Below, in pieces: positions 8,881 through 17,726 of a DNA stretch of 57,284 nucleotides. Each line of letters opens with the position of its first letter. The first letter of the stretch is position 1. The position numbers were made by a program, and so were the translations under genes. Under the pieces are notes generated by a model. The model was not told where the DNA came from, made no database searches, and was given only the letters and a program-made list of their open reading frames with translations. The DNA is from Atopobium sp034113385 (GTDB lineage: Bacteria; Actinomycetota; Coriobacteriia; Coriobacteriales; Atopobiaceae), in assembly GCF_034113385.1 (NCBI RefSeq), contig NZ_JAXEXL010000008.1:1-57284 (forward strand). The letters are read 5' to 3'.

Positions 8881-10047
8881 CTATACATACACTTTCTGCA
8901 GGCGCATACCAAAATTGCAGGTAACTTCATAGTTAATAGTGTCACGTATACGAGCATGGTCTTCTGCTGTAATGATTTGCTCGCCGTCAGTACCCAAAAT
9001 GGTTACTACATCCCCCACCTCAACAGGCGTGTTTGGTTTATAGCTCCGACCATTTACATCCACCGCAAACATACACTGATCCATGCAAATACGACCAACT
9101 TGCTTACAGCGCTGGCCACGCACCAATACATCCATGTTGTTGGAAAGATTGCGAGAAAGACCATCGGCATACCCAATAGGTATTGTGGCAATTTGAATAT
9201 TCTGTTTTGGAATACGATAGGTCAAACCATAACTGACGCCATCACCCACCGCAGGGTAACACGTATGCGTAACACGTGCACGCACACTCATAACAGGCTT
9301 AAGATCCATGGTACCTACCGTGGTAGCAGCGGGATGCATGCCATACAAACCAACGCCTACACGGCACATCATATGTTGCGTTTCTTTATGCAGCATAGTT
9401 GCAGGGGTATTATTGCAGTGCACAATACCGTAAGACAATCCTGCTTCATCTAAGGAACTGACTGCATCCATAAAGCGCTTATATTGCAGCTCAAAGTCCC
9501 AACCTGTTGGCTCATCCGCCGTAGCAAAGTGTGTAAAAATACCCGCACACTCAAGTCCCGCATGAAACTCTACATTACGACGAAACTCCAGCACATCAAG
9601 GGGGCGCAAGCCAATACGACTCATACCTGTATCTACAGCAATATGATAGCGAGCTATCTTACCAGCAAGCGCCGCGCTTTCACCCAATGCATAGGCAAAG
9701 GCTTCGGTATACACCGAGGGCATAATATCGTACTCAATAAGCGTAGGGATAGCTTCTACGGGTGGCTCTGAAAGCAGCAAAATTGGCTCGACAATACCGC
9801 CGCGACGCAGCTCAACACCCTCATCCACCGTAGCTATTGCAAGCTGGTCTGCTCCAGCAGCAGACATAATTTTTGCGCAGGGCACTGCACCATGACCATA
9901 GGCGTCAGCTTTGACTACACACATCATTTTAGTACCACGTGCAAGTTGAGCTTTAAAGGCACGGGTGTTATAGCGCAAAGCCGCTTGATCAATCTCTACC
10001 CACGACCAGCGTGTATCGGGGCAAACCCTACTATGCAATCCGGTCAT
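8881..10047 (-). CDS. alr: Alanine racemase
   Basis: 388 residues. The PLP-binding lysine is K46 in VVKADAYGHG. The second catalytic residue, a tyrosine, lies in GDGVSYGLTYRIP (near 280). MSRIGLRP and the C-terminal DQCMFAVD segment also match. It interconverts L- and D-alanine, supplying D-Ala for the peptidoglycan stem peptide, which fits the glmS/glmM company. Its start lies inside the 3' end of the NAD(P)HX repair gene (17-base overlap). Confidence 0.95.
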   Translation of the reverse strand: MTGLHSRVCPDTRWSWVEIDQAALRYNTRAFKAQLARGTKMMCVVKADAYGHGAVPCAKIMSAAGADQLAIATVDEGVELRRGGIVEPILLLSEPPVEAIPTLIEYDIMPSVYTEAFAYALGESAALAGKIARYHIAVDTGMSRIGLRPLDVLEFRRNVEFHAGLECAGIFTHFATADEPTGWDFELQYKRFMDAVSSLDEAGLSYGIVHCNNTPATMLHKETQHMMCRVGVGLYGMHPAATTVGTMDLKPVMSVRARVTHTCYPAVGDGVSYGLTYRIPKQNIQIATIPIGYADGLSRNLSNNMDVLVRGQRCKQVGRICMDQCMFAVDVNGRSYKPNTPVEVGDVVTILGTDGEQIITAEDHARIRDTINYEVTCNFGMRLQKVYV

Positions 10048-11689
10048 CTCCCCCAGTAGCTATCTGCTCATCAAGATTAAAATCCATGCCTTCAGGCATA
10101 GCCGCCTGCGTTTCCAATTGATCAGTTGCTAAGCCCAAGCTATCGATAAGATCAGACGCCATGACACCGCGACTACCAAAGCGAGTTTCTGCCATACCTG
10201 CAGCAATACCATGAATCTCACAAGCTAGTGCGCAAAGCAAAGGTAGTTGAGTTCCTGCTGGCTTGTTTTGTGCAAGCTGAGCTGCAATAATGCCACCCAA
10301 CACATCACCTGAACCCGCTGTTGCCAACGATGCAGGACCAGGCTTAGGTAGTACAGCAGACTCTACTCCCACGCAAGCAGTAGCGCTACCTTTTGCAACA
10401 ATCGTAAGGTCAGAACCGCCGTCAGACCAAACAATACGACGAGAAGCCTCAAGTGCAGAGGTAAGTGAGTCTGGTGGTGTATCGGGCAATCCCATAAGAC
10501 GACCAAGCTCACGGCGGTGTGGAGTAAGTACCAAGGTAGCTTGACGACGGATAAGCTCAGGGTAATTATCCAAACGGTTCTCCGTAAGGCGTGCAAGACA
10601 ATTGAGGGCATCTGCATCTATGACTAAAGGAGTTTTGGTAGACAATAAACCAGAGCACAAAGATACCGTAGCTGCTGTAACGCGGATGCCAGGACCAAGC
10701 AAAACGGAATTGACACGACCAGCAAGCTTAACAATAATGTCTACCGCATCCTCAGAAAACGTTCCAGACTCCGCATCATAAGGACAGGGCACAACAGGAA
10801 TCTCTACTAACTGTGCCTGAACAATTGCCGCAATACATGCAGGAACTGCCAAAGTCACATACCCAGCGCCGCTTCGCGCAGCAGCACGTGCCGCCAAAAT
10901 TGCTGCACCAGGATAGCGCGTAGAACCCGCCACAACCAAGACACTACCGCGCGTATATTTATCAACAGCACTTGTACGATTGGCAATAACATCCATGTAG
11001 TCACTGGTCTCTACACGCCACGCTACGGGATCGGCCTTTAAAACAAGCTCCTCGGTTTTATCGTCAAGTGGGGCAATAACAATGGCACCACAAGCATCAC
11101 GGCCTTCATCTGCCAAAAGACCTGGCTTAAGCGCCAGCATGGTTACCGTAATATCCGCATATACGCAAGAGCCAGCAGCATGACCCGTTTGCGCGGATAA
11201 ACCACTGGGTACATCCACAGATACTACGGGAATGCCGCTCATGTTAATAGCGTCAATCCAAATATCAAAAGGAGCAGAAGGAGCGCCATGAAACCCGGTG
11301 CCCAACATGGCATCTAAGCAGGCATCATGTTCAAACAAAAGCTCGTCAAGCTCGGCGCGCGGTGGTGCCACCTTTACAGAAACACCTGCTGCGACAGCGC
11401 TACGCGCTGCTACCAAAGCTAAATCAGAACGCAAGGCCTCTGGCGCAACGGGACATACCACCGTAACGCCAAAGCCCATCTTGAGAAGGTCTTCTGCTGC
11501 AACCCAGCCATCGCCGCCATTGTTGCCCATACCAACAAAGATAAGAGCAGAATGCACATCATCCATGTGAGAGACTTCCGCCGCCGCAGCTGCACCGGCA
11601 CGATGCATAAGCTCAGAGACGCTCACGCCTGCACGATTGAGGCTATTCTCGACACGCTTAATGTCCTCGACATTAAGAACTGGTTGCAT
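10031..11689 (-). CDS. nnr: Bifunctional NAD(P)H-hydrate repair enzyme (epimerase plus ADP-dependent dehydratase)
   Basis: 552 residues. The N-terminal half is the YjeF_N epimerase domain, with FVGMGNNGGDGWVAAEDLL near residue 50 and MLGTGFHGAPS. The C-terminal half is the ribokinase-like dehydratase, with VVAGSTRYPGAAILAA, LLGPGI, VIDADALNCLA, VLTPHRRELGRLM and the ATP-site AGSGDVLGGIIAAQL. Together they restore NADH and NADPH damaged by hydration: the epimerase interconverts R and S hydrates and the dehydratase removes water at the expense of ADP. The gene follows acpS by 9 bases and overlaps alr. A similar acpS-nnr-alr-tsa order is seen in other Gram-positive bacteria. Confidence 0.94.
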   Translation of the reverse strand: MQPVLNVEDIKRVENSLNRAGVSVSELMHRAGAAAAAEVSHMDDVHSALIFVGMGNNGGDGWVAAEDLLKMGFGVTVVCPVAPEALRSDLALVAARSAVAAGVSVKVAPPRAELDELLFEHDACLDAMLGTGFHGAPSAPFDIWIDAINMSGIPVVSVDVPSGLSAQTGHAAGSCVYADITVTMLALKPGLLADEGRDACGAIVIAPLDDKTEELVLKADPVAWRVETSDYMDVIANRTSAVDKYTRGSVLVVAGSTRYPGAAILAARAAARSGAGYVTLAVPACIAAIVQAQLVEIPVVPCPYDAESGTFSEDAVDIIVKLAGRVNSVLLGPGIRVTAATVSLCSGLLSTKTPLVIDADALNCLARLTENRLDNYPELIRRQATLVLTPHRRELGRLMGLPDTPPDSLTSALEASRRIVWSDGGSDLTIVAKGSATACVGVESAVLPKPGPASLATAGSGDVLGGIIAAQLAQNKPAGTQLPLLCALACEIHGIAAGMAETRFGSRGVMASDLIDSLGLATDQLETQAAMPEGMDFNLDEQIATGGDDRIA

Positions 11690-11698
11690 GGACTATCA

Positions 11699-12280
11699 CT
11701 ACTCCTCAAAAACATGATTGGAAGACCCAATCATTGAATCAATGGTAAGGTTGCGAGGTTGCTCTTGCTTGAGCTGTACCGCTGGTTCCATGGCAGAAAT
11801 TTGCACGCGTTCCAGCTCATCTATGACAGAACGGGCCTCTTTAAACGAAGCTGCAAGCTGTGCTTTGCCGTCGGGCTTCTCGTCCTTTTTGGGGCGAACT
11901 TGATCCGTTACCGCAACCGCATTGGCTACCGCAAGCTCATGAGTAAACGATAGCGAAAGTGCAATCTCAAGTACACCGTTTGTTTGTGCAATTTCTTGCG
12001 CCTTGCCACGCAAAACAGCCACTGGCTTGCCATGCGCATCATGTGCCACGCTCACATCAGACAAGCCAATGCCTTGCGAGAAGCCCGTCCCTAACGCCTT
12101 AAGCACTGCCTCACGTGCAGCAAAACGGCAGGCGTAGTGCTGAGCAGGGCGTGCCTTAGCGTTGCAATACGCTTGCTCCTCGGGCGTAAAGACGCGCGAC
12201 GCAAGATGGGGCCGACGCACAAGCGCCTGTTCCATACGGGCAATCTCAAAAATATCTACCCCAACACCGGCTAATGCCAT
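11699..12280 (-). CDS. acpS: Holo-[acyl-carrier-protein] synthase with a long C-terminal tail
   Basis: 193 residues, against about 120 for a typical AcpS. The core (1 to about 127) is complete: GVGVDIFEIARM with D9 as a metal ligand, VFTPEEQAYC, and FAAREAVLKALGTG with E57 and K61. It moves 4'-phosphopantetheine from CoA to a serine of acyl carrier protein. The extra ~65 residues begin around DQVRPKKDEKPDG and are charged and helical-looking; they match no domain I know. There is no sign of a frameshift, and the next gene starts 9 bases after the stop. Confidence 0.92.
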   Translation of the reverse strand: MALAGVGVDIFEIARMEQALVRRPHLASRVFTPEEQAYCNAKARPAQHYACRFAAREAVLKALGTGFSQGIGLSDVSVAHDAHGKPVAVLRGKAQEIAQTNGVLEIALSLSFTHELAVANAVAVTDQVRPKKDEKPDGKAQLAASFKEARSVIDELERVQISAMEPAVQLKQEQPRNLTIDSMIGSSNHVFEE

Positions 12281-12298
12281 AGCTGTGCCACCTCTGCC

Positions 12299-14146
12299 CT
12301 ACTCAACCGTAACCGATTTAGCTAAGTTGCGAGGCTTATCTACATCACAATTACGCGCTAGTGCCACATGACGTGCGAGCATTTGCAAATGGACAACTGC
12401 CACAATAGGAACGAAGAACTCTTCATTCATAGGCGGAATCCACAGCACGTGATGGCACAGTGCAGCCACATCGGTGTCACCGTCTGTAGCTACGGCAATA
12501 CAGGTAGCTCCACGAGCGATAACTTCCTCAATGTTGGAAACGGTCTTATCGTGTACGCGGTCACGCGGTACAAGCGCCACAACGGGAAAGCCCTTCTCAA
12601 GAAGTGCAATGGGACCATGCTTCATTTCTCCTGCAGCATAAGCCTCGGCATGCAAATAGCTAATCTCTTTGAGCTTGAGTGCGCCCTCCGCAGCCGTCGT
12701 AGCATTAACGCCGCGACCCAAAAACAGACTGGATTGAGCCTGAGCAAAGGCACTTGATACAACCTTGTCTTGCCAACCGCGTTTGAGCACTTCACGGATT
12801 TGATCGGGCAACTTAGTAAGCTCAGTAAACTTGTCCTGCACCTGCTTATAGCTCATAGCGCCATTGTGATGTGCCACGTACAAAGCAAGTAAAATGGCAG
12901 CAACCATTTGAGCGGTATACGCCTTAGTAGAACAGACGCACACTTCAGGACCTGCCTGAATATACAAAACACCATCGCTTTCACGCGCGGCAGTGGAACC
13001 AATCACATTGGTAATGGCAAATACACGCGCGCCCAACCCACGCATCTTGCGAGCAGCAGATAAGGTATCAGCAGTTTCTCCAGACTGAGAAATGATGACA
13101 CAAAGTGTATGGTCTGTTACAAGAACATCCTGGTAAATAAACTCAGATGCCGTTTCTACCACAACGGGCACTTGAGCCCATGCCTCAATAACGGTGCGTG
13201 CAATAAGGCCTACGTGGTAGCTTGTGCCACAGGCAATAACATAAATACGATCAATAGCAGCAATATCCTCGTTTGTCATCTTAAGTTCGTCTAATTTAAT
13301 GCCATCGGAGGTTAAACGATCACGTAAAAGACGCTCAAGCGCTTCGGGCTGCTCGGCAATTTCTTTTGCCATAAAGTCTGGATAACCACCCAGTGTAGCT
13401 GCGGATGCTTCCCAATCAACAGCATATTTGTTGGGTTTTGAAACCAGCGAACCCTCAGAAGTAATAACGTTAACGCTACCGTTCTTGGACAGGCGAGCCA
13501 GCTGGTTATCATCAAGTTGAATAACCTCAGAAGCCTTGCCAGCCAAGGCAGACACGTCAGACGCCGCATAAACACCATCAGGTGCCTGAGCAATAATCAA
13601 GGGTGACCTGTTGCGCGCAACCACTAGTTCATTGGGGGTATCTGCACACAAAACGGCCAGTGCCCATGAGCCTTCCAGACGACTTGTTGCAATGCGTACA
13701 GCTTCTAGCAAGTCCCCCTTAGCAGGACCGGCCAACGACTCACTTACCAAATGAGCTACTACCTCAGAATCTGTATCGGATGCAAAACTATGTCCCGCAA
13801 CAAGCAGTTCCTCTTTAAGTGCGCGGTAATTCTCGATAATACCATTGTGCACAATGGCTACACGGCCCGAGCAATCCAGATGAGGATGAGAGTTTTTATC
13901 TGATGGAGCACCATGAGTTGCCCAACGCGTATGAGCAATACCACTGGTACCCAGCAAGTTTGCCGTTGAGCAACGCTGTGCCAACACGGACACGCGTCCG
14001 GCGCACTTTACCCCGTGTAGGCCGCCATCATTGGATAGTACCTCTACACCTGCTGAATCATACCCACGATATTCAAGAGCAGCCAGGCCTTGCAATAAGA
14101 AAGGCGCTGCCTGTTTAGTTCCAATGTAACCAACAATTCCGCACAT
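12299..14146 (-). CDS. glmS: Glutamine--fructose-6-phosphate aminotransferase (isomerizing)
   Basis: 615 residues, full length. It begins MCGIVGYIG, with Cys2 as the glutaminase nucleophile after Met removal. The N-terminal Ntn amidotransferase domain has THGAPSDKNSHPH and VHNGIIENY. Two SIS isomerase domains follow (ACGTSYHVG, ISQSGETADTL, VCSTKAYTAQ, EMKHGPIAL). The C-terminus DKPRNLAKSVTVE is the conserved catalytic tail. It makes glucosamine-6-phosphate, the first step to UDP-GlcNAc. No room exists for a glmS ribozyme: the gap to glmM is only 33 bases, so control is presumably at the glmM promoter or by another route. Confidence 0.97.
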   Translation of the reverse strand: MCGIVGYIGTKQAAPFLLQGLAALEYRGYDSAGVEVLSNDGGLHGVKCAGRVSVLAQRCSTANLLGTSGIAHTRWATHGAPSDKNSHPHLDCSGRVAIVHNGIIENYRALKEELLVAGHSFASDTDSEVVAHLVSESLAGPAKGDLLEAVRIATSRLEGSWALAVLCADTPNELVVARNRSPLIIAQAPDGVYAASDVSALAGKASEVIQLDDNQLARLSKNGSVNVITSEGSLVSKPNKYAVDWEASAATLGGYPDFMAKEIAEQPEALERLLRDRLTSDGIKLDELKMTNEDIAAIDRIYVIACGTSYHVGLIARTVIEAWAQVPVVVETASEFIYQDVLVTDHTLCVIISQSGETADTLSAARKMRGLGARVFAITNVIGSTAARESDGVLYIQAGPEVCVCSTKAYTAQMVAAILLALYVAHHNGAMSYKQVQDKFTELTKLPDQIREVLKRGWQDKVVSSAFAQAQSSLFLGRGVNATTAAEGALKLKEISYLHAEAYAAGEMKHGPIALLEKGFPVVALVPRDRVHDKTVSNIEEVIARGATCIAVATDGDTDVAALCHHVLWIPPMNEEFFVPIVAVVHLQMLARHVALARNCDVDKPRNLAKSVTVE

Positions 14147-14179
14147 AGCTGTCCTAACGGTTGCGCTTAAAAAACGTGC

Positions 14180-15517
14180 CTAAGCCTTAAAGGGTTCCAA
14201 AGCTGCAATAACAATGGCATTTGCATCACGACAGAGCTTCTCGTCCGGTGCTTCTGCCAACACTCGAACTAAAGGCTCGGTACCCGATGCGCGCACCAAT
14301 ACGCGGCCATTGCCCTTGAGGAACTTCTCGGCAGCGTCCACCGCAGCCTTAACCTTGGGAGATTCCATGGCAGCTTGCTTGTCTGTAACGCGAATGTTGT
14401 CCAACTGCTGTGGATAGAGCGAAACAGGACGAACCAGTTCCGACAAGGTCTCGCGCTCTGCACGAATAACTTCCATCACACGAAGGCTTGTCATGATGCC
14501 ATCCCCGGTGTTTTCTATGTCACCAAAAATGACATGACCAGATTGCTCGCCACCAAGGGAGTAGCCGTTGGCACGCATGCATGCAAAGACGTTTTTATCG
14601 CCTACGTCAGTCTTCTCATACGCAACCTTGGCAACATCCAATGCCTTAAAGAGTCCAAAATTAGACATAACGGTGGGAACAACAGTACCCGCAGCCAGAC
14701 GTCCGTGCTTATTAAGATACTTGGCACACACGTACAAGATGAGGTCACCATCTACTACACGACCACGATCGTCCACAGCAATACAACGGTCAGCATCTCC
14801 ATCGTAAGCAAAGCCCACATCCAAGCCCTGCTCTACAACATGGCGTTGCAGCACCTCAATATGGGTGGAACCAGCATCTACATTGATATTAAAGCCATTG
14901 GGTGAATTATTAATCACGCGCACATCCGCGCCCAAAGCATCAAATACCGGTTTGGCTACACTCGAGGCAGAGCCATTTGCGCAATCCAAGCCAACTTTAA
15001 CACCCTGAAGAGAAAAGTTTGCGCTTGCAATAAGATGAGCAATGTAACGGTTGCGACCCTGCATATAGTCCACGGTACAGCCAATTGCATTACCCGTGGC
15101 TAAAGGAACCTCAAACTTGTTATCAATATAGTCCTCAACCTGCTGTAAGACGTCTTCTTCCATCTTATAGCCATCATTATTTACCAGCTTAATGCCATTA
15201 TCAGTATACGGATTATGACTGGCGGTAATCATAACGCCACAGTCAAAATTACCATCTACCACCTCATAGCTTACGCCAGGCGTAGGGATAACATGCAGCA
15301 TGTAGGCGTCAGCACCTGAGGCAACCAAGCCCGCGATAAGAGCAGATTCAAACATGTAACTGGAGCGACGCGTATCCTTACCAATAAGAATGCGAGCCTT
15401 ACGCTCCTGTTTAGCACCATAATACCAACCAATAAAACGACCAATTTGGTAGGCATGATCTACCGTAAGGCTTTCATTGGCCTTACCTCTAAATCCATCA
15501 GTCCCGAAATACTTCAT
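14180..15517 (-). CDS. glmM: Phosphoglucosamine mutase
   Basis: 445 residues. FGTDGFRGKAN at the N-terminus, the phosphoserine loop TASHNP near residue 100, the Mg2+-binding DGDADRC near 242, GGEQSGHVIF as the sugar-binding loop, and RASGTEPLVRV at the C-terminus as the phosphate-binding loop are all intact. It converts glucosamine-6-phosphate to glucosamine-1-phosphate, the step after GlmS. A GGGAG ribosome site precedes the start. It appears to be the first gene of the long operon ending at tsaD, since a terminator separates it from rpsI. Confidence 0.96.
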   Translation of the reverse strand: MKYFGTDGFRGKANESLTVDHAYQIGRFIGWYYGAKQERKARILIGKDTRRSSYMFESALIAGLVASGADAYMLHVIPTPGVSYEVVDGNFDCGVMITASHNPYTDNGIKLVNNDGYKMEEDVLQQVEDYIDNKFEVPLATGNAIGCTVDYMQGRNRYIAHLIASANFSLQGVKVGLDCANGSASSVAKPVFDALGADVRVINNSPNGFNINVDAGSTHIEVLQRHVVEQGLDVGFAYDGDADRCIAVDDRGRVVDGDLILYVCAKYLNKHGRLAAGTVVPTVMSNFGLFKALDVAKVAYEKTDVGDKNVFACMRANGYSLGGEQSGHVIFGDIENTGDGIMTSLRVMEVIRAERETLSELVRPVSLYPQQLDNIRVTDKQAAMESPKVKAAVDAAEKFLKGNGRVLVRASGTEPLVRVLAEAPDEKLCRDANAIVIAALEPFKA

Positions 15518-15559
15518 TGTGTCTCCCGTTCTTTCGGCTTGTACTATGGTAACCCAACG

Positions 15560-15592
15560 AAAAAGGGGCTCGCCACTAGGACGAACCCCTTT
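15560..15592 (-). terminator. Terminator of rplM-rpsI
   Basis: Stem AAGGGGTTCG/CGAGCCCCTT (with G-U pairs) at 15562-15592, followed on the minus strand by TTTTT. It lies 25 bases past the rpsI stop and 43 bases before the glmM start, leaving little room for a glmM promoter. Some read-through into glmM is likely. Confidence 0.85.
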
Positions 15593-15616
15593 GGAGAATC
15601 TGAAATAAATAACAGA

Positions 15617-16012
15617 TTAACGCTTGGAGAACTGAGGACGCTTACGAGCCTTCTTCAGACCATACTTCTTACGCTCAACAGCACGTGCGTCACGAGTAAG
15701 GAAGCCAGCCTTCTTGAGCTCGGGGCGATACTCACCAGCGTTCAAAAGAGCGCGAGCAATACCCAAGCGAAGAGCGCCAGACTGACCGTTGATGCCGCCG
15801 CCATCGCAAAGAGCGATAACGTCAAAGGCATTGACGGTATCAGTGACCTTAAAGGGTGCAAGTGCGTTGTCTACGAGCTGCTGACGACCAAAGTAAGCCA
15901 GAGCCTCGCGACCATTAATGGTAACCTTGCCGGTGCCGGGAACGAGGCGTACGCGAGCGACAGCCTCCTTACGACGGCCGGTGCCGGTGTATACAGCGGT
16001 GTTATCAGCCAT
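15617..16012 (-). CDS. rpsI: 30S ribosomal protein S9
   Basis: 131 residues. YTGTGRRKEAVARVRLVPG at the N-terminus, LKKAGFLTRDAR, and the invariant basic C-terminal tail ending KKARKRPQFSKR, which reaches toward the P-site tRNA. It is encoded 3 bases after rplM, the universal L13-S9 pairing. Confidence 0.97.
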   Translation of the reverse strand: MADNTAVYTGTGRRKEAVARVRLVPGTGKVTINGREALAYFGRQQLVDNALAPFKVTDTVNAFDVIALCDGGGINGQSGALRLGIARALLNAGEYRPELKKAGFLTRDARAVERKKYGLKKARKRPQFSKR

Positions 16013-16015
16013 CGG

Positions 16016-16456
16016 TTATGCCTCCAAATCAATCTTGGTAGGGTTCTGGGCGGTGTGGGGGTGCTCGGAACCAGCGTATACGTGAAGCTTACGATACTGC
16101 TGAGCACCAAGGCGGGTCTTGGGAAGCATACCCTTGATTGCATGCTCTACTACACGCTCAGGGTGCTTCTCCATAGCCTCCTTAAAGGACTCGGTCTTAA
16201 GGCCACCAAGGAAACCAGAATAGCGCCAGTAAGACTTGTGCTCTGCCTTAACGCCAGTAAGAACTACCTTGTCAGCATTGATGACTACTACAAAATCGCC
16301 AGTGTCAGTATGAGGGGTGTACTGAGGCTTGTTCTTGCCGCGCAGGATCATTGCAACCTGAGTAGCAAGACGGCCCAAGGTAGCACCCTCAGCGTCAACG
16401 AGCACCCAATTGCGCTCGACTTCGCCGGCCTTGGCGTAATGAGTCGACTTGTTCAC
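16016..16456 (-). CDS. rplM: 50S ribosomal protein L13
   Basis: Start taken at a GTG at 16456, preceded by a strong GGAGGAG site. The open frame continues upstream to 16711, but that part reads through the promoter and is not family-like. 146 residues, normal length. WVLVDAEGATLGRLATQVA, the GKNKP segment, TGDFVVVINADKV, and KGMLPKTRLGAQQYRKLHVY are typical. Early 23S rRNA-binding protein of the large subunit, co-transcribed with rpsI. Confidence 0.95.
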   Translation of the reverse strand: MNKSTHYAKAGEVERNWVLVDAEGATLGRLATQVAMILRGKNKPQYTPHTDTGDFVVVINADKVVLTGVKAEHKSYWRYSGFLGGLKTESFKEAMEKHPERVVEHAIKGMLPKTRLGAQQYRKLHVYAGSEHPHTAQNPTKIDLEA

Positions 16457-16555
16457 TTGACTCCTCCAACATACGGATACGTAGCTGCTCCTGGACGAAC
16501 AGCTGCTGCTAATTCTTTTACAGAGGTTACGGGGCTCTACAAAAATAGCTTTAAA

Positions 16556-16584
16556 AGTATACACCACACAAAAATAAAGGTCAC
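16556..16584 (-). promoter_or_regulatory. Predicted promoter of rplM-rpsI
   Basis: GTGACC (-35, 16584-16579) and TATACT (-10, 16561-16556) are separated by 17 bases. They would give a leader of about 95 bases before the rplM GTG, long enough for autoregulation by L13, though I see no convincing leader structure. Confidence 0.55.
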
Positions 16585-16674
16585 GTCCTAGATTTGGTTT
16601 CTCGTTTAAACACGCAACAATCACGTAATTTTCACGCAAAGGAGCTGTCAGGCTGTTGCTGGAGGCATGCTCGC

Positions 16675-16705
16675 TATAATAAAGCCGCTTAATACGTATA
16701 AGGAG
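16675..16705 (+). promoter_or_regulatory. -10 element and ribosome site of the FemAB-like gene
   Basis: A perfect TATAAT (16675-16680) lies 29 bases before the ATG, with TAAGGAG at 16699-16705. No good -35 hexamer is visible at 16 to 18 bases. The region is shared with the divergent rplM promoter. Confidence 0.45.
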
Positions 16706-16709
16706 CAGC

Positions 16710-17708
16710 ATGATTACACTTAAGAACGTAAACGTAAACGAGCTAGAATCCGCAGCTCAAAGCTGTGATTTTATACTTCCTATAGAACAAACTGCCGTGT
16801 GGGCAAGCTATCAGGCAACCATTGAGGGGCGCAAGCCTTGGGGTTGCTTTATCATCCAGCAGGACGAGAAACCCCTTGCTTTTATTTCTCTTATCGATTT
16901 TGAAACGCATGGCTATCATTACGTACGCTCTATGCATGGTCCCGCATGGCTTGAGCATCCCACCCAAGAACTAGAAACGCAGGTGTTACAAGCCTTAGCA
17001 ACACAGCTTAAGCAAGCCGATAAAAACCTTGTCTTTATGCGCGTAGACACGTGGTATGACAATCTGGCGGTTCCTGTTTTGAGCACCGTTCCCTACAATC
17101 AAACCGTCATCATCTCTTTAGAGGGTGGCTATGAAGAGATTCTAAAACGCATGAAGACTCGTGGTCGCCGCGATGTTCGCAAAGCAATGCGCGAGTGCCC
17201 TGCAACATGCATGGACGAGACAGAGCGAGCGTATAACGACTTTAGTGAATACTACGAGGTGATGGTGGACACGGGCAAGCGCGATGGTTTTGTCCCCGCT
17301 CCTTTGTCTGACTACACCGATATGCTGGGAGCTTTAGGCAAGGATCACTGCCGCGTATTTGCAGCGCGCGTAGACGAGCGCGTGGTTGGCTGGTCCATTA
17401 TTACTATGCACGGCCCCGTTGCCGTGCGCTATTACGCAGCCATGCGCTCCGATGCCATGCATATGTTCGTTACCGATAGACTTTTGTATGCGGAATGCTG
17501 CATGCTGTATGACTTGGGCGTTACCCACTATGATCTTATGGGCATTGGCAATGACTTTGCCCCTTCACTCAAGGGTCTTAATGTATTCAAAACCAAATTT
17601 AGCACCGAGATTATTCCTGTTGCAGCAGGTAGAGACATTCCTTTGCGTCCTGTTTATTACAAGGCGCTCACCACAGCCAAGAAACTTCGCAAGGTCTTAA
17701 AGCATTAG
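16710..17708 (+). CDS. FemAB/FemX-family peptidyltransferase (peptidoglycan bridge formation)
   Basis: 332 residues with the double GNAT-like fold of FemX/MurM. Supporting segments are YHYVRSMHGPAWL, FMRVDTWYD, ILKRMKTRGRRDVRKAMRE, FAARVDERVVGWSII, AVRYYAAMRSDAMH, and a C-terminal YDLMGIGNDFAPSLKGLNVFKTKF, the usual 'Y-D..G......GL..FK..F' signature. Such enzymes add an amino acid from aminoacyl-tRNA to the lipid II stem peptide; which one cannot be told. No serine-tRNA-synthetase-like insertion is seen. It has its own promoter, faces away from rplM, and lies close to glmM, glmS and alr, a cell-wall setting that supports the call. Confidence 0.85.
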   Translation: MITLKNVNVNELESAAQSCDFILPIEQTAVWASYQATIEGRKPWGCFIIQQDEKPLAFISLIDFETHGYHYVRSMHGPAWLEHPTQELETQVLQALATQLKQADKNLVFMRVDTWYDNLAVPVLSTVPYNQTVIISLEGGYEEILKRMKTRGRRDVRKAMRECPATCMDETERAYNDFSEYYEVMVDTGKRDGFVPAPLSDYTDMLGALGKDHCRVFAARVDERVVGWSIITMHGPVAVRYYAAMRSDAMHMFVTDRLLYAECCMLYDLGVTHYDLMGIGNDFAPSLKGLNVFKTKFSTEIIPVAAGRDIPLRPVYYKALTTAKKLRKVLKH

Positions 17709-17726
17709 ACGCACACTAGACACGCG

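Noticed and set aside
14147..14179. glmS ribozyme upstream of glmS
   Set aside because: Only 33 bases separate glmM and glmS, far too short for the ribozyme.
15446..16591. 381-residue plus-strand open frame across glmM, rpsI and rplM
   Set aside because: It is antisense to well-supported ribosomal protein genes; the composition reflects the complement of their codons, and it has no ribosome site.
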